A stretch of 64,000 nucleotides of DNA from Clostridia bacterium (GCA_017429695.1 JAFROK010000040.1:1-64000); one strand, 5' to 3'; positions 25,597-34,600 are shown, counted from the first letter of the stretch. Notes: generated by a model not told the origin, from the letters alone. Program-made: numbers and translations.

Positions 25597-25625
25597 TTGC
25601 GGTATCCGCCTGTTCCCGCTATAAT
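25597..25625 (+). promoter_or_regulatory. Predicted promoter of the aspartate aminotransferase operon
   Basis: TTGCGG (25597-25602), 17-nt spacer and perfect TATAAT (25620-25625), preceded by about 100 nt of AT-rich sequence that may act as an UP element or hold a regulator site. The same TTGCGG -35 is used by the ylbF promoter. Confidence 0.6.
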
Positions 25626-25676
25626 ACCGCCATGCACGTTTTCAGGCGTGCCTCAAAGAACAAGGAGGTCCTTTGT

Positions 25677-26876
25677 ATGGCGCTGACCATTTCTCATCGT
25701 TGTCTGAATATTGCCCCTTCCCTGACGCTGCAGATCGACACCCGGGCCAAAGAGATGGCCGCTTCGGGCGTAAACGTAATCGGTTTCGGCGCGGGCGAGC
25801 CGGATTTCCCGACTCCGCCGCATATCTGCGAAGCCGCCAAGGAAGCGCTGGATCTGGGTATGACCCGGTATACGCCTGTCCCCGGCACCATGGAACTGCG
25901 CATGGCGATTACCCGGAAAATGGAACGCGACCACGGACTGACTTATTCTCCCCAGGAAATTCTGGTTTCCAACGGTGCCAAGCATTCTCTCTTCACGATT
26001 TTCCAGACGATTCTCGACCCCGGCGATGAAGTGCTGATTCCGACGCCCTGCTGGGTTTCCTATCCGGAAATGGTCCGGATGGCCGGCGGTGTGCCGGTCT
26101 TTGTTCCCACCAATGAAGAGAACCGTTTCATCCCCAGCAATAAGGACATTGCGTCAAAGGTAACCCGGCGGACCAAGGCGATTATCATCACCTCTCCGTC
26201 CAACCCGAACGGCTCTGTCTGGTCCCGGGAGCAGCTGCAGTACGTCGGCAACCTGGCTGTCACCCATCCTTTCTATATCGTTTCGGATGAAATCTATGAA
26301 AAGCTGCTCTACGATGGCCGTGAACACCTGTCCATTGCCCAGCTCGGCGAGCAGATCAAGGCCCAGACCTTTATCGTCAACGGCGTCAGCAAGGCCTATG
26401 CCATGACCGGATGGCGCATCGGCTACTGTGCCGCCCCCCGGCAGGAAATCGCCGCCATGAGTGCCTTCCAGTCCCAGGCTACCAGCAATGCCAATGCCAT
26501 GGCGCAGCATGCGGCCGCCGTCGCGCTGGATGGGGACCAGTCCTGTGTTTATGAGATGCGGGAACAGTTCCAGGCCCGCCGGGATGTCATGGTGGATCGA
26601 ATCAACGCCATTCCGGATATCAGCTGTCTCAAACCGGAAGGCGCCTTCTATGTCATGATGAACATCCGCAACCTCCTGGGCCGTGCCTATAACGGCCGCG
26701 TCCTGGAGGATTCCATGGACTTTGCGGAACTGCTCCTGGCCGAGAAACACGTCGCCGTCGTGCCGGGCATCGCCTTTGAGGCGGAAGGCTTCTGCCGCCT
26801 GTCCTATGCGATTTCCAAGGAAAAGATCAATGAAGGCCTGGATCGGATCGAGTCCTTCATCAACGAACTGAAATAA
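25677..26876 (+). CDS. Class I aspartate/aromatic aminotransferase
   Basis: 399 residues, fold-type I PLP enzyme of the AspAT subgroup Ib: GFGAGEPDFPTPPHI near the start, SPSNPNGS (the conserved Asn), YIVSDEIYEKL (Asp pairing with PLP) and the Schiff-base lysine in VNGVSKAYAMTGWRIGY (K239) with the arginine in GWR. It probably interconverts aspartate and oxaloacetate using glutamate. The next gene, 12 nt downstream, encodes a citrate-synthase-like enzyme that would use oxaloacetate, so the pair may feed the glutamate branch. Strong AAGGAGG 8 nt before the ATG. Confidence 0.9.
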   Translation: MALTISHRCLNIAPSLTLQIDTRAKEMAASGVNVIGFGAGEPDFPTPPHICEAAKEALDLGMTRYTPVPGTMELRMAITRKMERDHGLTYSPQEILVSNGAKHSLFTIFQTILDPGDEVLIPTPCWVSYPEMVRMAGGVPVFVPTNEENRFIPSNKDIASKVTRRTKAIIITSPSNPNGSVWSREQLQYVGNLAVTHPFYIVSDEIYEKLLYDGREHLSIAQLGEQIKAQTFIVNGVSKAYAMTGWRIGYCAAPRQEIAAMSAFQSQATSNANAMAQHAAAVALDGDQSCVYEMREQFQARRDVMVDRINAIPDISCLKPEGAFYVMMNIRNLLGRAYNGRVLEDSMDFAELLLAEKHVAVVPGIAFEAEGFCRLSYAISKEKINEGLDRIESFINELK

Positions 26877-26888
26877 GGAGGACCCTTC

Positions 26889-28283
26889 ATGCTGAAGTTT
26901 GACCAGACCACCAATCTGCTGATGCAGGCCAAGTACCACTACACCCTGCAGGATGTGGAAGAGCCGAACCTGTATCGCGAAATCTACGACTATGAGCACG
27001 TGCCGAAGGTGGCCTTCAACATGCGCCATGTGCCCATGCAGATGCCGGAGCATATCTGGATTACCGATACCACCTTCCGGGACGGACAGCAGTCCGTTTC
27101 ACCCTTCACACCGGAGCAGATCCTGCACCTGTTCAAGCTCATGAGCCGCCTGGGCGGCCCTCTGGGCATGGTGCGCCAGAGCGAATTTTTCCTCTATACG
27201 GAAAATGATAAAAAAGCCCTTCGCCTGTGCCAGGAAGCGGATCTTCCCTTTCCGGAAATCACCACCTGGATCCGGGCCAACGAAAAGGACTTTGAGCTGG
27301 TCAAGCAGGCTAACGTCGCGGAAACCGGCGTCCTGGTTTCCTGCAGCGACTATCACATCTTCAAGAAAATGCATCTCACCCGTTCCCAGGCGATGGACAA
27401 GTATCTGGGCATCGTCAAATCCGCCCTCAGCTACGGCATCCGGCCCCGCTGCCACTTCGAAGATATTACCCGGGCGGACTTCTATGGCTTTGTCGTTCCC
27501 TTCGCCACAGAGCTCATGAAGCTTTCCCGCGAAAGCGGCATCCCGATCAAAATCCGTGCCTGCGATACCATGGGTTACGGTGTCAGCTATCCCGGCGCCG
27601 CCCTGCCCCGCAGCGTTCCCGGCATTATCTACGGCCTGCGGCACTTCGCCGAAGTCCCCTCCGAACAGCTGGAGTGGCATGGCCATAACGACTTCTACAA
27701 GGTCGTTTCCAACGCTGCCACCGCCTGGCTTTACGGCTGCTCCAGCATCAACTGCAGCCTGCTGGGCATCGGCGAGCGCACCGGCAACTGCCCCCTGGAA
27801 GCCATGGCCATTGAATATGAATCCCTCCGCGGCAATACTGCCGAAATGGACCTCACTGCCATCACCGAGATCGCGGATTATATGGAACGGGAGATAGGTA
27901 TCGAAATCAGTCCCCGCCAACCCTTTGTCGGCCGCCATTTCAATGTTACCCGCGCCGGCATCCATGCAGACGGCATGCTGAAGGACGAGGAGATCTACAA
28001 TATCTTCGATACCTCCGCCATCCTGAACCGCCCGGCTTCCGTAGCCGTGGACAACCGCGGCGGCACCGCCTCCATCGCCCACTGGATCAACAGCTATTTC
28101 CGCCTCACCGGCGATCATACCATTGATAAGTCCGACCCGCTGGTTGTCGAAATGCGCCGCGAAGTGGACGAGCTTTATGCCAACGGCCGCAACACCGTCA
28201 TGGGCGATGAAGAGCTGGAAATCATGGTCCGCCGCTGCAACGTCGACCGCTATGAGCACCTGCTCTTCCACAAGAGCAAATAA
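26889..28283 (+). CDS. DRE-TIM metallolyase, likely (Re)-citrate synthase-like / isopropylmalate synthase family
   Basis: 464 residues. The TIM-barrel begins around residue 55 with ITDTTFRDGQQ (metal-binding Asp and catalytic Arg of Claisen-condensing DRE-TIM enzymes), and the two metal histidines are in EWHGHNDF. The 55-residue N-terminal extension and overall length fit the clade containing the (Re)-citrate synthase of Clostridium kluyveri better than homocitrate or isopropylmalate synthases, and no separate leucine-type regulatory domain is obvious. Expected reaction: acetyl-CoA condensed with a 2-oxo acid, probably oxaloacetate. Substrate assignment is inference, helped by the adjacent aspartate aminotransferase. 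Confidence 0.72.
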   Translation: MLKFDQTTNLLMQAKYHYTLQDVEEPNLYREIYDYEHVPKVAFNMRHVPMQMPEHIWITDTTFRDGQQSVSPFTPEQILHLFKLMSRLGGPLGMVRQSEFFLYTENDKKALRLCQEADLPFPEITTWIRANEKDFELVKQANVAETGVLVSCSDYHIFKKMHLTRSQAMDKYLGIVKSALSYGIRPRCHFEDITRADFYGFVVPFATELMKLSRESGIPIKIRACDTMGYGVSYPGAALPRSVPGIIYGLRHFAEVPSEQLEWHGHNDFYKVVSNAATAWLYGCSSINCSLLGIGERTGNCPLEAMAIEYESLRGNTAEMDLTAITEIADYMEREIGIEISPRQPFVGRHFNVTRAGIHADGMLKDEEIYNIFDTSAILNRPASVAVDNRGGTASIAHWINSYFRLTGDHTIDKSDPLVVEMRREVDELYANGRNTVMGDEELEIMVRRCNVDRYEHLLFHKSK

Positions 28284-28346
28284 GCCGGAAGGAAAACACG
28301 TTCCGTTTCGTTTTATGGTTATCAAACGCAAAGGAAATTTGTTGCC

Positions 28347-29324
28347 ATGAAAAAAATCACGGCTGTCCTTCTGGCCATGATCCTGGCGCTGTGCAGTTTT
28401 TCCTTCGCCCTGGCCGACGATCCGGATGAAATTCCCGGCACAGTTGAAATACCCTACGCCGGATTGACATTTGTCCCGCCGGAAGCCTACCGGAATGCGG
28501 TCGGCCAGATTGTCTATAATGGGTATGACCAGCTCGGAGCGTCCAGTTATTATGCTGCCTGGTATTACTGCGCCATGACAGAGGATGAGCTGAACGCCAT
28601 TTATGCCGGTGAAAAAGCAATCGATGAAACCACGCCGATCGCTGTCCTGTTCTATTCATTTACGCTCGGAAACGGCATTGATCTGGACAATCTGATTGAA
28701 TTAACCGGATTTGACAAACAGTATTTTCACGAAATCGGCAAAGCAGGCGATTATTCTTTCTACTTTTATATGGAACCGATACAGGAATTCATTGATGCCA
28801 TTAATTCGGTTTACAGGGATGAATATATGTCTCTGATCAATCAGCCGGATTTGGCCGTTGCGGCTTTCACCTGCTATGAACCGCTGGACAGATACGCCTC
28901 CATGATCGGCTCCAAAGTGGAATTCACCACCTCGGACCTGGACGGCAATACGGTTTCCTCCACGGATCTCTTCGCGCAGAATGAAATCACCATGGTCAAC
29001 ATCTGGGCCACCTGGTGCGGCCCGTGCGTTGGCGAACTGGCGAAACTGCAGCAGATCCATACACGCCTGCAGGAGAAAAAATGCGGTATCGTCGGCCTGC
29101 TGGATGATACGGACCTTGATTCCGCCCGTCAACTGGTCGCTGACAACGGTGTGGAATACCCGGTAATCCTTGCCCCGGATAATTTTTATACGCTTTTCCC
29201 CATCGAAGTCTACCCGACTTCCTTCTTCATCAATCAGGAAGGTCAGATCATTGCCGATCCGCTCATTGGCGCCTATGTGGATTTGTATGAACCCACCATT
29301 GAATCACTCCTGGATGTCCAGTAA
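28347..29324 (+). CDS. Secreted TlpA/ResA-like thioredoxin-fold protein
   Basis: 325 residues. Signal peptide about 1-23. A novel N-terminal part (about 30-185) is followed by a TlpA-type thioredoxin domain with NIWATWCGPC (redox cysteines at 224 and 227) and the cis-proline loop EVYPTSFF. It should reduce or shuffle disulfides on the outside of the membrane. No lipobox or membrane helix is seen other than the signal peptide. It follows the citrate-synthase-like gene by 63 nt with a fair AAAGGA ribosome site and ends at a strong terminator. Confidence 0.82.
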   Translation: MKKITAVLLAMILALCSFSFALADDPDEIPGTVEIPYAGLTFVPPEAYRNAVGQIVYNGYDQLGASSYYAAWYYCAMTEDELNAIYAGEKAIDETTPIAVLFYSFTLGNGIDLDNLIELTGFDKQYFHEIGKAGDYSFYFYMEPIQEFIDAINSVYRDEYMSLINQPDLAVAAFTCYEPLDRYASMIGSKVEFTTSDLDGNTVSSTDLFAQNEITMVNIWATWCGPCVGELAKLQQIHTRLQEKKCGIVGLLDDTDLDSARQLVADNGVEYPVILAPDNFYTLFPIEVYPTSFFINQEGQIIADPLIGAYVDLYEPTIESLLDVQ

Positions 29325-29334
29325 AAAATCGATC

Positions 29335-29368
29335 GGCCGGATCAATCGATCCGGCCTGTTTTATTTCT
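29335..29368 (+). terminator. Intrinsic terminator after the TlpA-like gene
   Basis: A 9-bp stem GGCCGGATC / GATCCGGCC, 4-nt loop, followed by a T-rich run (TGTTTTATTT). Confidence 0.82.
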
Positions 29369-29399
29369 GTCATCCTGAATGCAGTAAAGGATCTCCGCC

Positions 29400-29434
29400 C
29401 CAACTAACCACTAGCAACTAACCACTAATCACTA
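29400..29434. repeat. Heptameric tandem array, ACTAACC type, on the murG stop codon
   Basis: Four full units and a partial one with exact 7-bp period (ACTAACC, with ACTAGCA and ACTAATC variants). The murG TAG stop (29432-29434) is the first bases of the element in the gene's direction. Sequence and orientation match the arrays at 13115 and 42109. Confidence 0.8.
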
Positions 29435-30496
29435 TTTTTGGATTTCCTCAATCAATTCCAGCACCCGCTTTGTTCCGTCCGCCGGCGGAGCATTTTTCAG
29501 TGCTTCCGTCAGTTTCTCCCGGTCCTCCCATGTCTCCATTACCGCCTGGACCATGGATTCCTTCGTCATGTTTTCCTGCAGCAGCACATGGCACAGTCCC
29601 CGCTTCTGCAGGCTTTTCGCGTTCAGGATCTGGTCGCCCCGGCTGGCGCCTTTCGGATACGGAATCAGCAACATCGGCCGCCCCAGCGCCTGGAACTCGC
29701 ACAAAGCGTTCGCCCCGGCCCGGCTCATCACCAGGTCGGTGCATGCCAGCGCGTCCGGCAGTTCGGCATCCAGGAATTCCACCTGTTTGTACCCTTTCTT
29801 TCCGTCCAGTGAAGGCTCCAGGTTTCCTTTCCCGCATACATGCAGGATGTCAAATGTCCCGGTCAGCTCGTCCAGTGTCTTCCGCAGGCAGGCGTTCACG
29901 CTCTGGGCCCCGGAGGATCCGCCCATCATCAGCAGCACCGGTTTCGACCCGTCAAATCCGGCCAGTGCCAGCCCCTTTTCCCGGCTCCCCCGGAACAGTT
30001 CCGGCCGCAGCGGCGTGCCGGTCATCTCCGCCTTCTTTCCCAAAGCCTCCGCGCATTCCGGAAAAGTCGTGGCAAACCGTTTCGCGAATGGTTTGCAAAG
30101 CTTGTTAGCCAGGCCGGGTGTCAGGTCGCTTTCATGGCAGAGCACCGGAATTTTCCGCAGCCATGCGCCGAACACGACCGGCACCGCCACAAACCCGCCC
30201 TTGGAAAACACGACGTCCGGCTTGATTTTCCCCATCAGATGGGCACTCTGAAACGCCCCCGCAACCACCCGGAAGGGATCGGTAAAGTTCTGCCAGGAAA
30301 AGTATCGGCGCAGCTTTCCGCTCTTGACCGCATGATAGGTAACGCCTTCCACGGCTTTCATTTTAGGCGCTTCCATCCCGTTTTCCGTTCCCACATAGTG
30401 AATTTCATATCCGGCTTCCTTCAGGTGCGGAATCAGCGCCAGGTGCGGCGTCACATGGCCCAGGGTACCGCCGCCGGTCAGAACAATCTTTTTCAT
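29432..30496 (-). CDS. murG: UDP-N-acetylglucosamine-N-acetylmuramyl-(pentapeptide) pyrophosphoryl-undecaprenol N-acetylglucosamine transferase
   Basis: 354 residues, GT28 family, on the inner face of the membrane; it converts lipid I to lipid II. Hallmarks: the G-loop LTGGGTLGHVTPHLAL at the N-terminus, SKGGFVAVPV, the middle glycine loop MMGGSSGAQSVN, SRAGANALCEFQALG and the acceptor/donor site PKGASRGDQILNA. The ATG at 30496 has GGAGGA just upstream; a longer TTG-initiated reading would run antisense through the tRNA gene. It stands alone, with no other mur or fts gene beside it. Confidence 0.93.
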   Translation of the reverse strand: MKKIVLTGGGTLGHVTPHLALIPHLKEAGYEIHYVGTENGMEAPKMKAVEGVTYHAVKSGKLRRYFSWQNFTDPFRVVAGAFQSAHLMGKIKPDVVFSKGGFVAVPVVFGAWLRKIPVLCHESDLTPGLANKLCKPFAKRFATTFPECAEALGKKAEMTGTPLRPELFRGSREKGLALAGFDGSKPVLLMMGGSSGAQSVNACLRKTLDELTGTFDILHVCGKGNLEPSLDGKKGYKQVEFLDAELPDALACTDLVMSRAGANALCEFQALGRPMLLIPYPKGASRGDQILNAKSLQKRGLCHVLLQENMTKESMVQAVMETWEDREKLTEALKNAPPADGTKRVLELIEEIQK

Positions 30497-30516
30497 GAAG
30501 TCTCCTCCTGTATCAG

Positions 30517-30545
30517 TTGCCTTTTCCATCCGGGTATGGTATAAT
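30517..30545 (+). promoter_or_regulatory. Predicted promoter of the tRNA-Leu gene
   Basis: TTGCCT (30517-30522), 17-nt spacer, perfect TATAAT (30540-30545), ending 10 nt before the tRNA. Confidence 0.7.
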
Positions 30546-30555
30546 CCCTCCCGTC

Positions 30556-30638
<83 letters not shown>

Positions 30639-30649
30639 CATACTTCAGT

Positions 30650-30679
30650 CTTGTGAATCGTTTTTCACAGGGCTTTTTC
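30650..30679 (+). terminator. Terminator of the tRNA-Leu gene
   Basis: An 8-bp stem around TTGTGAA / TTCACAG with a 6-nt loop, followed by a short T-run (GCTTTTTC). The stretch from here to the cstA promoter (about 30680-30825) holds nothing I recognise. Confidence 0.7.
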
Positions 30680-30828
30680 ATTTCCGCTTGTGCCCATTAT
30701 GCCACAATCCATATCCCATGTCAAAACGTCCCTTATCCGGCACATCCGACTGTTGCGTCCGGTTCCGGATACCTGTTATTTCTGCATGTGACAATTCGGA
30801 ACCATATCTGGTTGCATTTTTCATTTTG

Positions 30829-30837
30829 TGCTATACT
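30829..30837 (+). promoter_or_regulatory. Extended -10 promoter of cstA
   Basis: TGCTATACT, an extended -10 (TGn plus TATACT), without a good -35. Transcription would start near 30844, leaving a leader of about 115 nt. Confidence 0.5.
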
Positions 30838-30857
30838 GATCTGTAATCTTTTCTGCC

Positions 30858-30903
30858 TGCTGCCAAGCGTTCCGTCCTGAATGGGAAACGTCAACCGGCA
30901 GCA
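30858..30903 (+). ncRNA. Structured leader stem-loop upstream of cstA
   Basis: A 7-bp outer stem TGCTGCC / GGCAGCA encloses an inner helix CGTTCC paired with GGGAAACG (one bulged A). It starts about 15 nt after the predicted transcription start. It does not match any riboswitch consensus I know. Confidence 0.4.
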
Positions 30904-30924
30904 TCATGTTCCTTTGTAATTTGA

Positions 30925-30943
30925 GGGAGCTTCCGCAGCTCCC
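30925..30943 (+). promoter_or_regulatory. Hairpin abutting the cstA ribosome site
   Basis: A perfect 7-bp stem GGGAGCT / AGCTCCC with a 5-nt loop, one base before the AGAAGGAG ribosome site. Its position suggests control of translation of cstA. Confidence 0.5.
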
Positions 30944-30959
30944 AGAAGGAGTGACTCGC

Positions 30960-32399
30960 ATGATTTCCCTGATCTTGTCCCTGGTAGTTCTCCTGGTGGG
31001 TTATCTGTTTTACAGCCGGCTGACAGAAAAGGTTTTCGGCCCGGATGACCGCGAAACCCCGGCTGTGGCCATCAACGACGGCGTGGACTGCGTGCCCATG
31101 AAGCCCTGGAAAGCTTATCTGGTACAGCTGCTGAACATTGCCGGCACCGGGCCCATCTTCGGGCCGCTGATGGGTGCGGTTTTCGGCCCGGTCGTCTTCC
31201 TGTGGATTATCCTGGGATCGATCCTCGGCGGCGCCGTACATGACTATATGAGCGGCATGATCTCCAGCCGTCACGGCGGAAGCTCCATCGCGGAACTGTC
31301 CGGCACTTACCTGGGCAGCGCCGCCAAATGGATTATGCGGGTTTTCTCCGTCGTGCTGCTGATCCTGTGCGGCGTTGTGTTTGTCACAAGTCCGGCAGGA
31401 CTGCTGGATAAGCTGACGCCGGACTGGATGAACGGCACCTTCTGGGCGGTTGTGATCCTCGCCTATTACCTGCTGGCCACACTGCTGCCCATTGACAAAG
31501 TCATCGGAAAACTCTATCCGATCTTCGGCGTGCTGTTGGTCACCATGGCTGCAGCCGTCATCGGCGGCATTATTTTCTCCGGCGGAAAATATACCATCCC
31601 GGAAATTTCATTTGCCAACCTGCATCCGGAAGGAACTCCCGTATGGCCGTATATGTTCATCACCGTGGCCTGCGGCGCCATTTCCGGTTTCCATGCCACC
31701 CAGTCCCCGATGATCGCCAAGTGCATTACCAATGAGAAACAGGGACGGAAAATCTTCTACGGCGCCATGGTCGGCGAATCGGTGATTGCCCTGGTCTGGG
31801 CAGCTGCCGGTGTTGCCTTCTACGGTGCCACCCAGGTGCTGAATGATGCCCTGAAAGCCGGCGCCTCCAATGTGGTCTACGACATTTCCAAAGGCGTTCT
31901 TGGTACTTTCGGCGGCGCCCTGGCGATTGTCGGCGTCATCGTATGCCCGATCACTTCCGGCGACACGGCTTTCCGGAGCGCACGGCTGGTTCTTGCTGAA
32001 ACCTTTGGATTGAACCAGAAACCCATTCGCAACCGGCTGCTGATTACGATTCCCCTGCTGCTCATCGGCGGCCTGCTTACCTGGTTTGCGATCTCCAACA
32101 GCAACGGCTTCCAGATTATCTGGCGCTATTTCTCCTGGTCCAACCAGACCCTGGCGATGATCTCCCTGTGGGTGGCCACCTCCTATCTGGTCAAAGTCGG
32201 AAAGAGGAAGTATGGTTCCCTGCTCACCGCGCTGCCGGCCACGTTTATGTCCGCCGTCAGCCTGACCTATATTCTCATGGCACCGGAAGGCTTCAGACTG
32301 TCCTCCGGTATCGCGTACCCTGCCGGCATCGTATTCGCCTGTGTCATGTTCGGCCTGTATCTCTGGATGTACAGCCGTTCACGTCAGCAGCTTAAGTAA
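30960..32399 (+). CDS. cstA: CstA family carbon starvation / peptide-pyruvate transporter
   Basis: 479 residues with about thirteen to fourteen membrane helices, the short CstA form. Conserved landmarks: LNIAGTGPIFGPLMGAVFGP, GGAVHDYMSGMISSRHGG, FHATQSPMIAKCI and CPITSGDTAFRSARL. CstA proteins import peptides or pyruvate, often under carbon limitation. The ATG at 30960 has AAGGAG 8 nt upstream; an in-frame ATG at 30906 would have no ribosome site and would translate the leader hairpin. It heads an operon with a HATPase-like protein, a diguanylate cyclase and a D-aminoacylase. Confidence 0.9.
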   Translation: MISLILSLVVLLVGYLFYSRLTEKVFGPDDRETPAVAINDGVDCVPMKPWKAYLVQLLNIAGTGPIFGPLMGAVFGPVVFLWIILGSILGGAVHDYMSGMISSRHGGSSIAELSGTYLGSAAKWIMRVFSVVLLILCGVVFVTSPAGLLDKLTPDWMNGTFWAVVILAYYLLATLLPIDKVIGKLYPIFGVLLVTMAAAVIGGIIFSGGKYTIPEISFANLHPEGTPVWPYMFITVACGAISGFHATQSPMIAKCITNEKQGRKIFYGAMVGESVIALVWAAAGVAFYGATQVLNDALKAGASNVVYDISKGVLGTFGGALAIVGVIVCPITSGDTAFRSARLVLAETFGLNQKPIRNRLLITIPLLLIGGLLTWFAISNSNGFQIIWRYFSWSNQTLAMISLWVATSYLVKVGKRKYGSLLTALPATFMSAVSLTYILMAPEGFRLSSGIAYPAGIVFACVMFGLYLWMYSRSRQQLK

Positions 32400-32456
32400 A
32401 TCACTTTCCCTGCCGCAATCACAATCCGTTTTTCAGAACAACCGGGAGGCTCCAGT

Positions 32457-33077
32457 ATGAAAACAGACAGGCTCTGGGTCAACGGAAATATCCGCCGGAC
32501 CAGTGAAATCAATGACATCCTGCGGGAATTTGCAGCCAATTCCGGAATCACCGGAAAAAACGTACTGCATATGACCTTGCTCGCGGAAGAAATGCTGGGC
32601 ATGGCCAATCAGCTTCTGAAGGATTTTGACGGCGAAATCTGGCTGGAAACGACCTCCGACGGATATGAAATCATCCTCGAAGCGGATGTCCGAGAAAACG
32701 AAGCAGGCGTTGCAACCGCGCCGGATGCACCTTTGGGATTCATGGCAAAAATTGCGGAAATGCTGAATTGCTCCTATATGTTTGAAGACATTTCGGAAAT
32801 GCCGGAAAACCTGGCCGCCATGCTCCCCGATTACCTGAGTTACGGTCTTCGGGAAACAGGAAGCACCCCGGTCTGGGCCGGCAAATGGTCACTGTCCTTA
32901 TATCGCAGCAATCTCCGGAAGGTTCCGGATTCCGGGCTGAATCTGGATGAACTGGAAAAATCGATCGTTGCCAGCCTGGCGGACGATGTGACAATCGGCA
33001 TTCACGGCCGCCGGCTCCGTCTTGCAATCATCAAAAAAAATCAGGTAAAGCCCTGCATAAAGCAAAGAACGGAATAG
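32457..33077 (+). CDS. HATPase-like (anti-sigma/RsbW-type) protein, divergent
   Basis: 206 residues, cytoplasmic. The stretch HMTLLAEEMLGMANQLL (about 39-55) resembles the N-box helix of GHKL ATPases of the anti-sigma factor type, and the protein has a suitable alpha/beta pattern, but the G1 and G2 ATP-lid glycine motifs are not convincing. A C-terminal segment predicted to be beta-strand (VTIGIHGRRLRLAIIKK) follows. It may be a degenerate kinase-fold regulator. GGGAGG lies 7 nt before the ATG. It sits between cstA and a GGDEF gene, so it may act in the same signalling path. Confidence 0.5.
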   Translation: MKTDRLWVNGNIRRTSEINDILREFAANSGITGKNVLHMTLLAEEMLGMANQLLKDFDGEIWLETTSDGYEIILEADVRENEAGVATAPDAPLGFMAKIAEMLNCSYMFEDISEMPENLAAMLPDYLSYGLRETGSTPVWAGKWSLSLYRSNLRKVPDSGLNLDELEKSIVASLADDVTIGIHGRRLRLAIIKKNQVKPCIKQRTE

Positions 33078-33094
33078 AGGAAGAGAGGCCTGTT

Positions 33095-34600
33095 TTGAAA
33101 GAACGTTTTTACAGAATCGGAAATGCCCTGAAGCACATCGGAATCCGGTCGCTGGTCCTTGCCCTGGTTGTCCTGCTGATCACCGCCGGACTGGCGACGT
33201 TTGTCGGCATCCGCATCAGCGCAACGGAATGGGATGCCGTGCAGAGCCAGGGGAAGCTGAACGCCAGGGAAGCGGCAATCGAATATGACCGCTGCCTGCT
33301 GACCCGGGTGAACATCGTCACGCTGGTCGGACACCAGGTTGAGCATATGCTTCAGTCCGGCACTGCCAATGATGCGATTGAGGAATACCTTTCTGAGCAG
33401 ACCCACAATATCATTGCAACGCTGGACCCCAGCACCACCGGCCTTTACGGATGGATCAACCGAGAATACCTGGACGGGGCAGGCTGGGTTCCCGATGCGG
33501 ATTATGTCCCTGTGGAACGCCCCTGGTATGTTGAAACAATGGCTTCTGATCAGGAAATCACCTTCATCGAACCATACCTGGACATGCAAACGAACACTGT
33601 CATGATGACAGTTACGGATCTCATGAGCGACGGAGAAAGCGTCGTGGCAATGGACGTCAGCCTGGAGCCGATTCAGAAAATCATTGAACAGGTGGCTTCC
33701 GGCACGGAAGGCAGCCAGGCGTTCGTATTGGATTTAAATGGCACCGTTGTCGCCCATTCGGATGTGGAGCAGCTGGGCCGCAATTACCTGAATGAGCCTG
33801 ACAGCCTCGGAGGTGCCGTCGCGCAGAAGATTCTCCGGGACAGGCAGATGCAGTTTGACCTGAAAGTGCCGGAAGGATTCTATTCCGTTTATGTGGATAA
33901 GCTCGAAGGCGGCTGGTACAGTGTCAGCATGATCAATGCCGATATCTGGTACCGCCCGCTGCGCCGGGCCATGATTATCTTCTTCGTGATCCTCTCCCTC
34001 GTCGTCATTTTCCTGGTTTCCGTTTTCCTGCGCCTGAGTGCCAAAAATCTTGCTTTGCAAAGGCTTCACACACGCATACGCCAGGAGGAAACCCGCAGGA
34101 AAGAGCTCAAGGCGCTTTCTGAAACAGACCGGATGACAGGCCTGTACGACCGTGTGAACGGTGAGCGCCAGGTGGAGGAACTGCTGGCCGAGAATGGCAT
34201 CGGCATGTTTGTTGAATTGGATATTGACGATTTCAAGGCAATCAATGATACATACGGCCATCAGGCGGGAGACCGGGCCATTCAGTTTGTGGCGGATTCC
34301 CTTCGCAGCACATTCCGCACAAACGATGTCCTGATCCGGCTCGGCGGGGATGAATTCGGCGTCTTTGCCATCGGCGTCACCACCCGGGAAATGGGCGACG
34401 CGCTGATTCACCGGCTCTTCCGGCAGCTCAGCAACAACAATATACCGGAGCTTTCAGGAAAAAAGATCAGCATCAGCGTCGGCGCCGTGATCCACAGCGG
34501 AGAAAAGGCATCCTCCTTCGGCGATCTGTACGCTGCCGCTGACAGCGCCATGTATCACAGCAAAAAGAGATCCGGAAACAGCCTGACCTTCAGCGAATAA
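33095..34600 (+). CDS. Diguanylate cyclase, Cache-GGDEF membrane sensor with I-site
   Basis: 501 residues. Transmembrane helix 1 (about 18-38), an extracellular Cache-like domain (about 45-285, with YVPVERPWYV typical of dCache), helix 2 (about 293-315), a short coiled linker and a GGDEF domain (about 345-500). The active motif IRLGGDEFGVF is intact (residues 417-421) and RTND at -9 to -6 is a canonical inhibitory RxxD site, unlike the cyclase at 3653-5275. The start is TTG at 33095 with GAGAGG about 6 nt upstream. Cotranscribed with cstA and the D-aminoacylase. Confidence 0.88.
   Translation: MKERFYRIGNALKHIGIRSLVLALVVLLITAGLATFVGIRISATEWDAVQSQGKLNAREAAIEYDRCLLTRVNIVTLVGHQVEHMLQSGTANDAIEEYLSEQTHNIIATLDPSTTGLYGWINREYLDGAGWVPDADYVPVERPWYVETMASDQEITFIEPYLDMQTNTVMMTVTDLMSDGESVVAMDVSLEPIQKIIEQVASGTEGSQAFVLDLNGTVVAHSDVEQLGRNYLNEPDSLGGAVAQKILRDRQMQFDLKVPEGFYSVYVDKLEGGWYSVSMINADIWYRPLRRAMIIFFVILSLVVIFLVSVFLRLSAKNLALQRLHTRIRQEETRRKELKALSETDRMTGLYDRVNGERQVEELLAENGIGMFVELDIDDFKAINDTYGHQAGDRAIQFVADSLRSTFRTNDVLIRLGGDEFGVFAIGVTTREMGDALIHRLFRQLSNNNIPELSGKKISISVGAVIHSGEKASSFGDLYAAADSAMYHSKKRSGNSLTFSE

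Noticed and set aside
30880-30900. Catabolite-responsive element (cre) in the cstA leader
   Set aside because: The GGGAAACGTC stretch does not fit the cre consensus without gaps, and is better explained as part of the leader stem.
33041-33048. Run of eight A near the end of the HATPase-like gene as a programmed frameshift site
   Set aside because: The frame continues to a normal stop just before the next ribosome site, and the shifted frames give nothing recognisable.
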